DNA of 64,000 nucleotides, taken from contig CAVUID010000011.1 of NCBI GenBank assembly GCA_963741495.1, forward strand, positions 186,001 through 250,000. Direction: 5' to 3'. Source of the DNA: Sulfurimicrobium sp963741495. Lineage in GTDB: Bacteria > Pseudomonadota > Gammaproteobacteria > Burkholderiales > Sulfuricellaceae. Both the position numbers and the translations under genes were made by a program. Shown piece by piece: positions 1 to 8,046 of the stretch (positions are counted from its first letter, which is position 1; the number at the start of each line of letters is the position of its first letter). Below the pieces are notes generated by a model. That model searched no databases. It was not told where the DNA came from and saw only the letters and a list, made by a program, of their open reading frames with translations.

Positions 1-1
1 T

Positions 2-631
2 CTGGAAGATTTTCTTTTTGCCCCGCAGCGTGCCCGTTCCCCGGTGAAATCCCTGTCCGGCGGCGAGCGCAACCGCTTGTTGCTGGCGCGCCTGTTCACC
101 CGCCCGGCCAACGTGCTGGTGCTGGACGAGCCGACCAACGATCTCGACATCGAAACCCTGGAGCTGCTCGAATCGCTGTTGCAGGAGTACAACGGCACGG
201 TACTGCTGGTTTCCCATGACCGGACTTTCCTCGACAATGTGGTGACCCAGGTAATCGCCTTCGAGGGCGATGGGCATTTGCAGGAATACGCGGGTGGTTA
301 CGACGACTACGTGCGGACAAAAAAGATGCGTGAAGCCCAGGCGCAGGTGAAGCCGGAAGCGCAGCAAAAAACTGCGCCCAAGCCAGCCAAACCTGCCGCG
401 CGAGTAAAACTGAGTTTTAATGAAAACCGCGAGCTGGAAACCTTGCCCGGCAAGATCGAAGCGCTGGAGCAGGAACAGGAACAAATCGGGACCAAGCTGG
501 CCGACGCCGACATCTATCGCAGTGATCCGTCCGGGGCCAAGCGTTTGCAGGAGCGGGTCAGCGTGATAGAGGAAGAACTGCTCGCAGCGCTGGCGCGCTG
601 GGAAGAACTGGAAGCGAAGCAGAGGGGGTAG
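2..631 (+). CDS. uup: ABC-F family ATPase, Uup-like, C-terminal part (5' cut by window edge)
   Basis: The reading frame is open from base 2, so the gene begins before the window. What remains is the end of the second nucleotide-binding domain: the ABC signature LSGGE, Walker B VLVLDEPTNDLD and the switch histidine in VSHDRTF. After a Lys/Ala/Pro-rich linker comes a C-terminal charged helical segment (from about NRELETLPGKIEALEQEQEQ), the coiled-coil tail that marks Uup among ABC-F proteins. ABC-F proteins are soluble ATPases acting on the ribosome; Uup is also linked to DNA structure and transposon excision. The family call is firm. Choosing Uup over another ABC-F member rests on the tail. 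Confidence 0.88.
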   Translation: MEDFLFAPQRARSPVKSLSGGERNRLLLARLFTRPANVLVLDEPTNDLDIETLELLESLLQEYNGTVLLVSHDRTFLDNVVTQVIAFEGDGHLQEYAGGYDDYVRTKKMREAQAQVKPEAQQKTAPKPAKPAARVKLSFNENRELETLPGKIEALEQEQEQIGTKLADADIYRSDPSGAKRLQERVSVIEEELLAALARWEELEAKQRG

Positions 632-664
632 CTATTGACGCATGGAGTAAAGACAGCGCACAAT

Positions 665-685
665 CTGGTCAGTTTATCTAACCAG
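665..685. promoter_or_regulatory. Short inverted repeat upstream of the Phd-type antitoxin gene
   Basis: CTGGT at 665-669 and ACCAG at 681-685 flank an 11-base spacer, about 18 bases before the antitoxin start. Phd-type antitoxins usually bind palindromes over their own promoter, so this could be the operator. The arms are only 5 bp and could be chance. Confidence 0.25.
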
Positions 686-702
686 TTCGGTGCGAGGATG
701 TC

Positions 703-966
703 ATGCATTCAACCCAGTGGCAACTTCAGGATGCCAAGGCCCGATTCAGTGAGGTTGTGGAGGCTGCGATGCGCGGCGAACCTCAACATATCACTCGCCG
801 TGGCAAAGACGCAGTGGTAGTTCTTTCGGAACAGGCTTTCGAGGCGCTGCAACACAGTGCGCAGGTCGCTGCGCCGGGCTTTGTCGCCCATCTGCTTGCT
901 GTGCCGAAGGATGACGGGGCATTCGATCGGCTTTCCCTGACGCCGCGAGAAGTGGACTTCTCGTGA
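703..966 (+). CDS. Type II antitoxin, Phd/YefM family
   Basis: An 87-residue protein with the Phd/YefM N-terminal layout: WQLQDAKARFSEVVEAA, then the strand segment PQHITRRGKDAVVVLSEQAF. This fold dimerises and binds DNA, and the disordered C-terminus wraps the toxin. A GAGGA ribosome site lies just before the ATG at 703. An upstream ATG in another frame at 635 has no such support. Its last four bases overlap the GTG of the PIN-domain gene, as expected for a coupled antitoxin-toxin pair that represses its own promoter. Confidence 0.88.
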   Translation: MHSTQWQLQDAKARFSEVVEAAMRGEPQHITRRGKDAVVVLSEQAFEALQHSAQVAAPGFVAHLLAVPKDDGAFDRLSLTPREVDFS

Positions 967-1367
967 TTCTGCTCGACACAGTCGTGCTTTCCGAATTACG
1001 CAAAACGCGCCCTTCATCCCAGGTTATAACCTGGTTGACAGGTTTTCGGGACAGCGACCTGTTTCTGAGCGTGGTCAGTCTGGGCGAGATCGAACGAGGG
1101 ATCGAGAAGAAGCGACACACTGATCCGGCTTTTTCCGCTGCGCTGACCCGTTGGCTGGAGGATTTGCTGCGTCTCTATGGTGATCGTGTGTTACCCGTTA
1201 CACCCGCTATCGCCCGACGCTGGGGCAGCCTTTCTGCGCAACACGGCTACGATGGTGCCGACTTGCTTATTGCTGCAACGGGCCTGATTCACGGCTTGCA
1301 GGTTGCAACGCGGAACGTGCGCCACTTTGTGCCTCTGGGTGTTTCAGTCGTAAACCCGTTTGAATAG
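963..1367 (+). CDS. PIN-domain toxin, VapC/FitB type
   Basis: A 134-residue PIN-domain ribonuclease. The metal-binding acidic residues are visible: D5 in LLDT, E11 in SELRK, E42 in SLGEIERG, and D97/D100 in YDGADLLIAA, followed by ATRNVRHF, the usual fourth motif. VapC-type toxins cleave specific tRNA or rRNA sites. The start is a GTG overlapping the antitoxin stop (GTGA). The antitoxin is Phd-like rather than AbrB-like, a common mixed pairing. RNA specificity cannot be read from the sequence. Confidence 0.88.
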   Translation: MILLDTVVLSELRKTRPSSQVITWLTGFRDSDLFLSVVSLGEIERGIEKKRHTDPAFSAALTRWLEDLLRLYGDRVLPVTPAIARRWGSLSAQHGYDGADLLIAATGLIHGLQVATRNVRHFVPLGVSVVNPFE

Positions 1368-1398
1368 CGTTAACACGCCCTAAAACGTAACTCACGTC

Positions 1399-2355
1399 AT
1401 GCCATCCGAATTCGATCTGATCCGCCAGTATTTTACGCGCCCCACCCCGAGCGCCTTGCTGGGTGTGGGAGACGATGCCGCCTTGCTGCAAGTCTCGCCG
1501 GGCATGGAGCTGGCCGTGTCGGTGGACATGCTGGTGGAAGGGCGGCATTTTGCACCGCAGGACGGCCCCGGCACAGTGGGGCACAAATCTCTTGCAGTGA
1601 ATCTCTCCGACATGGCCGCAATGGGCGCAAAACCGCGCTGGGCGACGCTGGCGCTGGCCTTGCCGGCTGCCGACGAAAAATGGCTGCGCGGTTTTGCCGG
1701 CGGGTTTTTCGGGCTGGCGGGCAAGTTCGGCGTCGACTTGGTCGGCGGCGATACGACGCGCGGGCCGCTCAATATCTGCATCCAGATCATGGGCGAGGTG
1801 CCGGCCGGACAGGCGCTGCGTCGTGATGGCGCAAAAGTCGGCGATGAAATCTGGGTTAGCGGCGCGCTGGGGACAGCCGCGCTGGCGCTGGCTTTTCGCC
1901 AGGGCAGGGTGGAACTGGAACAGATGGAAGCTGCCGCCTGCCTGCCCGCGCTTTATGTGCCGCAGCCGCGCGTGGAACTGGGATTGTCGCTGCGCGGTAT
2001 CGCGACTTCCGCAATCGATGTGTCAGACGGTCTGCTGGCCGATCTGGGGCATATTCTTGAGCAATCTGGGGTTGGTGCGGAAATCCATTTCGAGGCCTTG
2101 CCCCTGCATGAAGTCACGCGCCGCCATATCGGCCTTGATGTGGCGAAAAGTTGCGTGCTGGCTGGTGGCGATGATTATGAACTGTGCTTTTCTGCGCCCG
2201 CTGCACGCCATGCTGAGTTGCTCGCCCTGGCCAACAAACTGGCGCTGCCGCTGACCTGCATCGGCCTCATTGCCGAAGGAGCGGGGCTGGCCGTGATGGA
2301 TGGAAAGGGTAACCCCATGTCGCTGGAAGTGAAGGGGTTTGACCATTTTGCCTAA
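1399..2355 (+). CDS. thiL: Thiamine-monophosphate kinase
   Basis: Phosphorylates thiamine monophosphate with ATP to give thiamine diphosphate, the last step of cofactor synthesis. The 318-residue length matches ThiL (about 325). Family motifs are GVGDDAALL near residue 22 (Mg-ATP aspartates), SVDMLVEGRHF, GGDTTRG and DVSDGLLADLGHI. The start ATG follows a 31-base gap from the toxin gene. The 3' end overlaps pgpA by 17 bases, so the two are probably co-transcribed. No TPP riboswitch is seen in the short upstream gap. Confidence 0.96.
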   Translation: MPSEFDLIRQYFTRPTPSALLGVGDDAALLQVSPGMELAVSVDMLVEGRHFAPQDGPGTVGHKSLAVNLSDMAAMGAKPRWATLALALPAADEKWLRGFAGGFFGLAGKFGVDLVGGDTTRGPLNICIQIMGEVPAGQALRRDGAKVGDEIWVSGALGTAALALAFRQGRVELEQMEAAACLPALYVPQPRVELGLSLRGIATSAIDVSDGLLADLGHILEQSGVGAEIHFEALPLHEVTRRHIGLDVAKSCVLAGGDDYELCFSAPAARHAELLALANKLALPLTCIGLIAEGAGLAVMDGKGNPMSLEVKGFDHFA

Positions 2356-2833
2356 CAGGCCGGACTGGAAACTGCTTTTTTCCCACCCGGCCCATTTCTT
2401 CTCGCTGGGCTTCGGTTCCGGCCTGTCGCCTTTTGCGCCGGGAACGGCAGGGTCCTTGCTGGCCATTCCCCTTTTTCTGCTGCTGGCTTATTTCCTGCCG
2501 CTATGGCCGTTGCTGGCTGTGGTGGGCATTTCCTTTGCAGGCGGGGTCTGGTTTTGCGACGTGACCGGCAAGGCACTGGGCGTGTCCGACCATGGCGGCA
2601 TCGTGTGGGACGAGATCGTGGCCATGTGGCTGATCCTGGCCTTTACGCCGCCGACTTGGCAGTGGTTTGGCATCGCTTTCCTGCTGTTCCGCCTGTTCGA
2701 TATCTGGAAGCCCTTTCCCATCCGTTATTTCGATCAGCATGTCAAAGGCGGCTTCGGGGTGATGCTGGATGATCTGCTGGCAGCGGGCTATGCACTCGTT
2801 GCGCTCAAATTGCTGGAGCATTTTTATGGATGA
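2339..2833 (+). CDS. pgpA: Phosphatidylglycerophosphatase A
   Basis: Removes phosphate from phosphatidylglycerol phosphate to make phosphatidylglycerol in the inner membrane. The 164-residue protein has the PgpA motifs GSLLAIPLFLLL, DHGGIVWDEIVAMW and FDQHVKGGFGVMLDDLLA, which supply the acidic active-site residues, plus several hydrophobic helices. It overlaps thiL at its 5' end and pncC at its 3' end by 8 bases. The thiL-pgpA-pncC order is common in beta- and gammaproteobacteria. Confidence 0.95.
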   Translation: MTILPNRPDWKLLFSHPAHFFSLGFGSGLSPFAPGTAGSLLAIPLFLLLAYFLPLWPLLAVVGISFAGGVWFCDVTGKALGVSDHGGIVWDEIVAMWLILAFTPPTWQWFGIAFLLFRLFDIWKPFPIRYFDQHVKGGFGVMLDDLLAAGYALVALKLLEHFYG

Positions 2834-3314
2834 GTCATTGTTTCGTCTGGCCGAAGAAACCGGTCAGGCCCTGAAAGCGCGTGGCTGGATGCTGGCCACT
2901 GCAGAATCTTGTACCGGGGGCTGGGTGGGCGAGGCTGTGACGGCGGTGCCCGGCAGTTCGGTCTGGTACGACCGCGGCTTCATTACCTACACCAATGCGT
3001 CCAAGCAGGAAATGCTCGGCGTTCAGGCTGAAACTCTGGCGCAGCATGGTGCGGTCAGCGAAGAAACAGTGCGTGAAATGGCGGCTGGGGTATTGCGGCA
3101 TAGCCAGGCTCACATTTCTCTGTCGATCAGCGGGATTGCAGGCCCAACCGGTGGCTCACCTGATAAGCCAGTGGGTACGGTATGCTTCGCCTGGTGTATT
3201 AAAAACGGACCATTGAAAAGTGAACGTCGCATCTTTGCCGGAGACCGTCATGCCGTCAGGCAGCAGGCAGTTTTCCATGCCCTGCGAGGTGTTTTAGCAC
3301 TCCTGCAACTGTGA
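2826..3314 (+). CDS. pncC: Nicotinamide-nucleotide amidohydrolase (CinA C-terminal domain)
   Basis: A stand-alone CinA C-terminal domain that deamidates NMN to nicotinic acid mononucleotide for NAD recycling. The catalytic serine lies in ATAESCTGG. Other family motifs are VPGSSVWYDRGFITYTN and SISGIAGPTGGSPDKPVGTV. I chose the ATG at 2826, giving 162 residues starting MDESLFRLAEETG. It overlaps the pgpA stop and matches the usual family start. An in-frame start at 2769 would add an unrelated extension inside pgpA. The gene directly precedes recA, as in many proteobacteria. Confidence 0.93.
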   Translation: MDESLFRLAEETGQALKARGWMLATAESCTGGWVGEAVTAVPGSSVWYDRGFITYTNASKQEMLGVQAETLAQHGAVSEETVREMAAGVLRHSQAHISLSISGIAGPTGGSPDKPVGTVCFAWCIKNGPLKSERRIFAGDRHAVRQQAVFHALRGVLALLQL

Positions 3315-3346
3315 CATAATCCACGGATTAAATTTAAGGAATTATT

Positions 3347-4378
3347 ATGGATGAGAATAAAAGCAAGGCGCTTGCCGCAGCACTGAGCCAGATTGAAAAG
3401 CAATTCGGCAAGGGTTCCATCATGCGCCTGGGCGACCACGCCGCGTCGCAGGATATTCAGGTGGTCTCTACCGGTTCGCTGGGGCTGGATATCGCCCTCG
3501 GCGTGGGTGGCCTGCCGCGCGGGCGGGTGGTGGAAATCTACGGTCCGGAATCCTCCGGTAAAACCACGCTGACCCTGCAGGTTATTGCGGAAATGCAGAA
3601 GCTGGGTGGCACTGCTGCCTTCATCGACGCGGAGCATGCGCTCGACCCGCAGTATGCGCAGAAACTTGGCGTGAAAGTCGCCGACCTGCTGATTTCCCAG
3701 CCGGATACCGGCGAGCAGGCGCTGGAGATCGCCGACATGCTGGTTCGTTCCGGTTCGGTGGACATCGTGGTGATCGACTCGGTTGCCGCGCTCACGCCCA
3801 AGGCCGAAATCGAGGGTGAGATGGGCGACTCCCACATGGGCCTGCAGGCTCGCCTGATGTCCCAGGCCCTGCGCAAGCTCACCGCCAACATCAAACGTAC
3901 CAATACCCTGGTGATCTTCATCAACCAGATCCGCATGAAGATCGGCGTCATGTTCGGCAATCCGGAAACCACTACCGGCGGTAACGCGCTCAAGTTCTAT
4001 GCTTCGGTGCGCCTCGATATCCGCCGCACCGGCGCGATCAAGAAAGGCGACGAAGTGATCGGTTCGGAAACCCGCGTCAAGGTGGTCAAGAACAAGGTTG
4101 CGCCGCCCTTCAAACAGGCCGAATTCGACATTCTTTACGGAGAAGGCATTTCGCGCGAAGGCGAGATCATTGACATGGGCGTGGACCACAAGTTCGTCGA
4201 GAAATCAGGTGCCTGGTACAGCTACAAGGGCGAGAAAATCGGCCAGGGCAAGGACAATGCGCGCGAGTTTCTGCGCGAGCACAAGGATATCGCCACCGAG
4301 ATCGAGGCAAAAGTGCGCGAAGCGGTCGGTGTAAGTGGCCTGCCGACAGTCGTTGATCCCGATAGCGTGGATGCCTGA
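3347..4378 (+). CDS. recA: Recombinase RecA
   Basis: DNA strand-exchange ATPase and SOS co-protease. The 343-residue protein is full length. It shows Walker A GPESSGKTT, Walker B IVVIDSVAAL, the L1 loop near EGEMGDSHMGLQARLMSQAL and the L2 region FGNPETTTGGNALKFYAS. A TTTAAGGA ribosome site precedes the ATG. No clear LexA box (CTGT-N8-ACAG type) was found in the 32-base gap before it, so SOS control is not shown here. Confidence 0.98.
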   Translation: MDENKSKALAAALSQIEKQFGKGSIMRLGDHAASQDIQVVSTGSLGLDIALGVGGLPRGRVVEIYGPESSGKTTLTLQVIAEMQKLGGTAAFIDAEHALDPQYAQKLGVKVADLLISQPDTGEQALEIADMLVRSGSVDIVVIDSVAALTPKAEIEGEMGDSHMGLQARLMSQALRKLTANIKRTNTLVIFINQIRMKIGVMFGNPETTTGGNALKFYASVRLDIRRTGAIKKGDEVIGSETRVKVVKNKVAPPFKQAEFDILYGEGISREGEIIDMGVDHKFVEKSGAWYSYKGEKIGQGKDNAREFLREHKDIATEIEAKVREAVGVSGLPTVVDPDSVDA

Positions 4379-4405
4379 ACCCAGCCCAATCGAAAAGCGG
4401 CGCGA

Positions 4406-4858
4406 ATGGTCATGCCGGGTAACGATATGACCATTCGGGAGCGCGCGCTGGGATTTCTCTCGCGGCGTGAATATTCGCGCCTCGAACTGAAACGCAAGCT
4501 GGCACCTCATGCCGAAGACGAGCATGAAGTCGAGTCTCTGCTGGATGATTTTGCGACTCGCGGCTGGCTGTCGGAAGCCCGGTTTGCCGAACAGATTGTG
4601 CATGCGCGCCGCAGCAAATATGGCGCCCAGCGCATTGTTCACGAGCTGAAGGAAAAAGGTGTCAGCATGGATGCGGTAGAGGCGATTCTGCCCGACTTGC
4701 GGGAAAGTGAGCTTGAAACGGCACGGGCGGTTTGGACAAAAAAGTTTGGCGTGTTGCCGCAGGATGCCCGGGAACGGGCGAAGCAGATGCGTTTCATGAT
4801 GAGCCGTGGTTTCAATTCGAGCACTATCGGCAAAGTGTTGCAGGGCAGCGGAGATTGA
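4406..4858 (+). CDS. recX: Regulatory protein RecX
   Basis: Small helical protein that binds and limits RecA filaments. The 150-residue product has the three-helix tandem repeats of RecX: ALGFLSRREYSRLELKRKL, then LLDDFATRGWLSEARFAEQI, and RERAKQMRFMMSRGFNSSTI. It begins 27 bases after recA, so the two are likely one operon. A later ATG at 4430 (MTIRER) is an alternative start. Its TGA overlaps the next start codon (TGATG). Confidence 0.93.
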   Translation: MVMPGNDMTIRERALGFLSRREYSRLELKRKLAPHAEDEHEVESLLDDFATRGWLSEARFAEQIVHARRSKYGAQRIVHELKEKGVSMDAVEAILPDLRESELETARAVWTKKFGVLPQDARERAKQMRFMMSRGFNSSTIGKVLQGSGD

Positions 4859-5211
4859 TGCAGATGAATAAAATATTTTCAGGCATGGTGCTGGCCGGTT
4901 TGCTGGTGCTGTCCGGCTGCAACTATTTGCCGTTCGGTCAGACGCCGCTGAAGGAAATCGTGGAAGCACCGGCACAGTTCGAAGGCAAGGAAGTGCGCAT
5001 TCGTGGCAAGGTCAAGGATGTTGTCAAAATTCCGCTCATCGATCTCAGCATGTATGTGGTGGACGATGGCAGCGGCGAGGTGACGGTGATTGCACACGAC
5101 AAGCTGCCGGCAGTGAACGATACCGTCAACGTGACAGGCGTGGTGGAAAGTGCCGCGATCATTGGCGGGCAGTCGATCGGCCTGCGGATCAGGGAAATAC
5201 AGCGCAATTAG
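4858..5211 (+). CDS. Small lipoprotein with an OB-fold-like domain
   Basis: A 117-residue protein with a lipoprotein signal peptide ending in the lipobox LVLSGC. The body reads FEGKEVRIRGKVKDVV, then LSMYVVDDGSGEVTVIAHD and VNDTVNVTGVVES. This pattern of short strands resembles bacterial OB-fold proteins that bind DNA or small ligands. I do not recognise a named function. The start is ATG 4858, overlapping the recX stop, or ATG 4864. It is probably co-transcribed with recX. Confidence 0.75.
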   Translation: MQMNKIFSGMVLAGLLVLSGCNYLPFGQTPLKEIVEAPAQFEGKEVRIRGKVKDVVKIPLIDLSMYVVDDGSGEVTVIAHDKLPAVNDTVNVTGVVESAAIIGGQSIGLRIREIQRN

Positions 5212-5234
5212 TAAATTTTAAGGGAAAGCTGTTC

Positions 5235-5321
5235 ACCGCAAAGGACGCGAAGGAACGCAAAGATAAAACAAGGTGTTTGGAGTTGTCGCCTTCCTTTGCG
5301 GACCATTGCGTCCTTTGCGGT
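5235..5321. repeat. Palindromic repeat with CCGCAAAGGA arms
   Basis: ACCGCAAAGGA at 5235-5245 and its exact complement TCCTTTGCGGT at 5311-5321 enclose further short AAAGGACGC/GCGTCCTTT-like units. The element fills the gap before alaS. Its style resembles the CCACGGAG repeats near 18.0 and 42.9 kb, with a different core word. It may be a dispersed non-coding repeat. Confidence 0.6.
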
Positions 5322-5367
5322 TAATGGTTTTTGCCAGTAATGTCAGAATAATTTTTGGAAAGTACGC

Positions 5368-7989
5368 ATGAAAAGCAGCGAAATCCGTAAGCAATTTCTC
5401 GATTATTTTGCCTCCAAGGGGCATGCCGTGGTGGCGTCCAGTTCCCTGGTGCCGCACGAGGATCCGACCCTGCTGTTTACCAATGCAGGGATGAACCAGT
5501 TCAAGGACGTGTTTCTCGGCTTCGACAAGCGGCCCTATACCCGCGCCGCGTCGTCGCAGAAATGCGTACGCGCCGGCGGCAAGCACAACGACCTGGAAAA
5601 CGTCGGCTATACCGCCCGCCATCATACTTTCTTCGAGATGCTGGGCAACTTCAGCTTCGGGGATTATTTCAAGCGCGAGGCTATCCAGTATGCCTGGGAG
5701 CTGCTCACTGTGGTGTTCAAGCTGCCCAAGGACAAACTCTACGTGACAGTGTATGCCGAAGACGACGAAGCTTTCGATATCTGGACCAAGGAAATCGGCC
5801 TGGCCAGCGAGCGCGTGATCCGCATCGGCGACAACAAGGGGGCGCGCTATGCCTCAGACAACTTCTGGATGATGGGCGACACCGGCCCCTGCGGCCCTTG
5901 CACCGAGATTTTCTACGATCACGGCGCGCACATCCCCGGCGGTCTGCCCGGCACGCCGGAGGAAGATGGCGACCGCTATATCGAAATCTGGAACAACGTG
6001 TTCATGCAGTTTAATCGTGATGAGCAGGGCGTCATGCACCCGCTGCCCAAGCCCAGCGTTGACACCGGCATGGGTCTGGAGCGGATTTCAGCCGTGCTGC
6101 AGGGCGTGCATGCCAACTACGAGATCGACCTGTTTCAGACGCTGATCAAGGCTGCCGCGCGGGAAACGCATTGCGCCGACCTCGATAGTCCTTCGCTCAA
6201 GGTGCTGGCCGACCACATCCGCGCCTGTGCTTTCCTGATTGCCGACGGCATCATCCCCGGCAACGAGGGTCGTGGCTATGTGCTGCGCCGCATCATTCGC
6301 CGCGCTATTCGCCATGGCTACAAGCTGGGTACGCGCGCCGCTTTCTTTCACCGCATGGTGGCCGATCTTGATGCCGAGATGGGTGAGGCCTATCCGGAGC
6401 TGCGCCAGAACCAGACCCGCGTGACCGAGGTGTTGAAGCAGGAAGAGGAGCGCTTCTTTACCACCATCGAGCACGGCATGGCGATTCTGGAAGCGGATCT
6501 GGCCGAAATGGCAGGGCAGGGCAACAAAACCTTCAATGGCGAGACCGCATTCAAGCTGCACGACACCTACGGCTTCCCCCTCGATCTGACCCAGGACGTG
6601 TGTCGCGAACACAATGTTGCAGTGGATGCGGCGGCTTTCGATGCCGCCATGAGCCGCCAGAAGGAGCAGGCGCGCGCCGCCGGCAAGTTCAAGATGGCGG
6701 CCAACCTGGAATATGATGGCCCGGCCACTGCTTTCCACGGCTATGACCAGCTGGAAACCAAAGGCAACGTACTGGCGCTGTACCGCGACGGCTCTCCGGT
6801 CAACGAGTTGCAGGAGGGCGAGACCGGCGTGGTGGTGCTGGACGATACGCCTTTCTACGCAGAATCCGGCGGTCAGGCAGGCGATCGCGGGCTGCTGCAA
6901 AGCACGCACGGCATTTTTGCGGTGGAGGATACGCAGAAAATACAGGCCAGTGTATTCGGCCACCATGGCGTGGTCAGGACCGGCAAGATCAGCGTCGGCA
7001 ACGGTGTGACCGCAAAGGTGGATGCCCTGGCTCGTGCCCGTACCGTGCGCAACCATTCCGCCACGCATCTGATGCACAAGGCGCTGCGGGAAGTACTGGG
7101 CGAACATGTGCAGCAGAAGGGCTCGCAGGTCGATGCTGACAAGACCCGCTTTGACTTTGTGCATAGCCAGCCCATGACGAATGAAGAAATCCGTCGAGTC
7201 GAAAACCTGGTCAATGCCGAAATTCTGGCAAATTCAGCTACAGAGTGTCGTGTGCTGCCTATCGCAGAGGCCCAGAAGCTGGGCGCCATGATGCTGTTCG
7301 GCGAGAAGTATGGCGATGAGGTACGGGTACTGGATATCGGCACTTCGCGCGAACTGTGCGGCGGTACGCATGTGCAGCGGACTGGTGACATCGGTTTGTT
7401 CAGCATTCTGGCCGAAGGTGGTGTGGCTGCCGGTGTGCGGCGTGTCGAAGCGGTCACTGGTGATAATGCGCTGACCTATATGCAGGGCATGGAATCCGCG
7501 CTGGGCGGTGTGGCCGGCACGCTGAAGGTGCTGCCCAAGGACGTACCGGCGCGTGTTGTTGCCGTGCTCGACCAGGTGCGCAAACTGGAACGTGAACTGG
7601 CTGCGCTAAAGGGCAAGCTGGCTTCGGCCCAGGGCGATGATCTCGTCAGCCAGGCTGTCGATGTGCAGGGCGTCAGGGTATTGGCGGCGAAGCTGGAATC
7701 CGCCGATGTGAATGCCCTGCGCGAAACCATGGACAAGCTCAAGGACAAGCTCGGCAGCGCTGCCATCGTGCTCGGCTCAGTGGCTGACGGCAAGGTGACG
7801 CTGATTGCCGGCGTGACAGCGGATCTGACAACAAAAGTGAAGGCGGGCGAAATGGTCAATTTCGTTGCCCAGCAGGTCGGCGGCAAGGGCGGCGGCCGTC
7901 CTGACATGGCGCAGGCAGGCGGCACCCAGCCGGAAAATCTGGATCAGGCGCTGGCTGGTGTGGCCGGATGGGTCAAAGCCAAATTGTAG
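5368..7989 (+). CDS. alaS: Alanine--tRNA ligase
   Basis: Class II aminoacyl-tRNA synthetase that charges tRNA-Ala and edits misacylated tRNA. The 873-residue length matches the family (about 876). Motif 2 region RHHTFFEMLGNFSFGDYFK sits near residue 75. The editing-site motif NHSATHLMHKAL and the zinc-binding ELCGGTHV follow in the expected order, then the C-terminal Ala domain ending VGGKGGGRPDMAQAGG. The ATG at 5368 opens MKSSEIRKQFLDYF, the normal AlaS start. It stands alone after a repeat-filled gap. Confidence 0.98.
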   Translation: MKSSEIRKQFLDYFASKGHAVVASSSLVPHEDPTLLFTNAGMNQFKDVFLGFDKRPYTRAASSQKCVRAGGKHNDLENVGYTARHHTFFEMLGNFSFGDYFKREAIQYAWELLTVVFKLPKDKLYVTVYAEDDEAFDIWTKEIGLASERVIRIGDNKGARYASDNFWMMGDTGPCGPCTEIFYDHGAHIPGGLPGTPEEDGDRYIEIWNNVFMQFNRDEQGVMHPLPKPSVDTGMGLERISAVLQGVHANYEIDLFQTLIKAAARETHCADLDSPSLKVLADHIRACAFLIADGIIPGNEGRGYVLRRIIRRAIRHGYKLGTRAAFFHRMVADLDAEMGEAYPELRQNQTRVTEVLKQEEERFFTTIEHGMAILEADLAEMAGQGNKTFNGETAFKLHDTYGFPLDLTQDVCREHNVAVDAAAFDAAMSRQKEQARAAGKFKMAANLEYDGPATAFHGYDQLETKGNVLALYRDGSPVNELQEGETGVVVLDDTPFYAESGGQAGDRGLLQSTHGIFAVEDTQKIQASVFGHHGVVRTGKISVGNGVTAKVDALARARTVRNHSATHLMHKALREVLGEHVQQKGSQVDADKTRFDFVHSQPMTNEEIRRVENLVNAEILANSATECRVLPIAEAQKLGAMMLFGEKYGDEVRVLDIGTSRELCGGTHVQRTGDIGLFSILAEGGVAAGVRRVEAVTGDNALTYMQGMESALGGVAGTLKVLPKDVPARVVAVLDQVRKLERELAALKGKLASAQGDDLVSQAVDVQGVRVLAAKLESADVNALRETMDKLKDKLGSAAIVLGSVADGKVTLIAGVTADLTTKVKAGEMVNFVAQQVGGKGGGRPDMAQAGGTQPENLDQALAGVAGWVKAKL

Positions 7990-8046
7990 GAAGCCATCAG
8001 TGTCCATGGCGGTTTAATCCGCGGGGGCGCTGAATGTGCCTCACTG

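Noticed and set aside
1368..1398. TPP riboswitch before thiL
   Set aside because: The gap is 31 bases, too short, and no THI-box words are present.
3302..3346. LexA box upstream of recA
   Set aside because: CTGT is present at 3309, but no ACAG follows at the right distance.
3248..4189. Long minus-strand open frame within recA
   Set aside because: Antisense shadow in GC-rich coding DNA; recA is certain on the plus strand.
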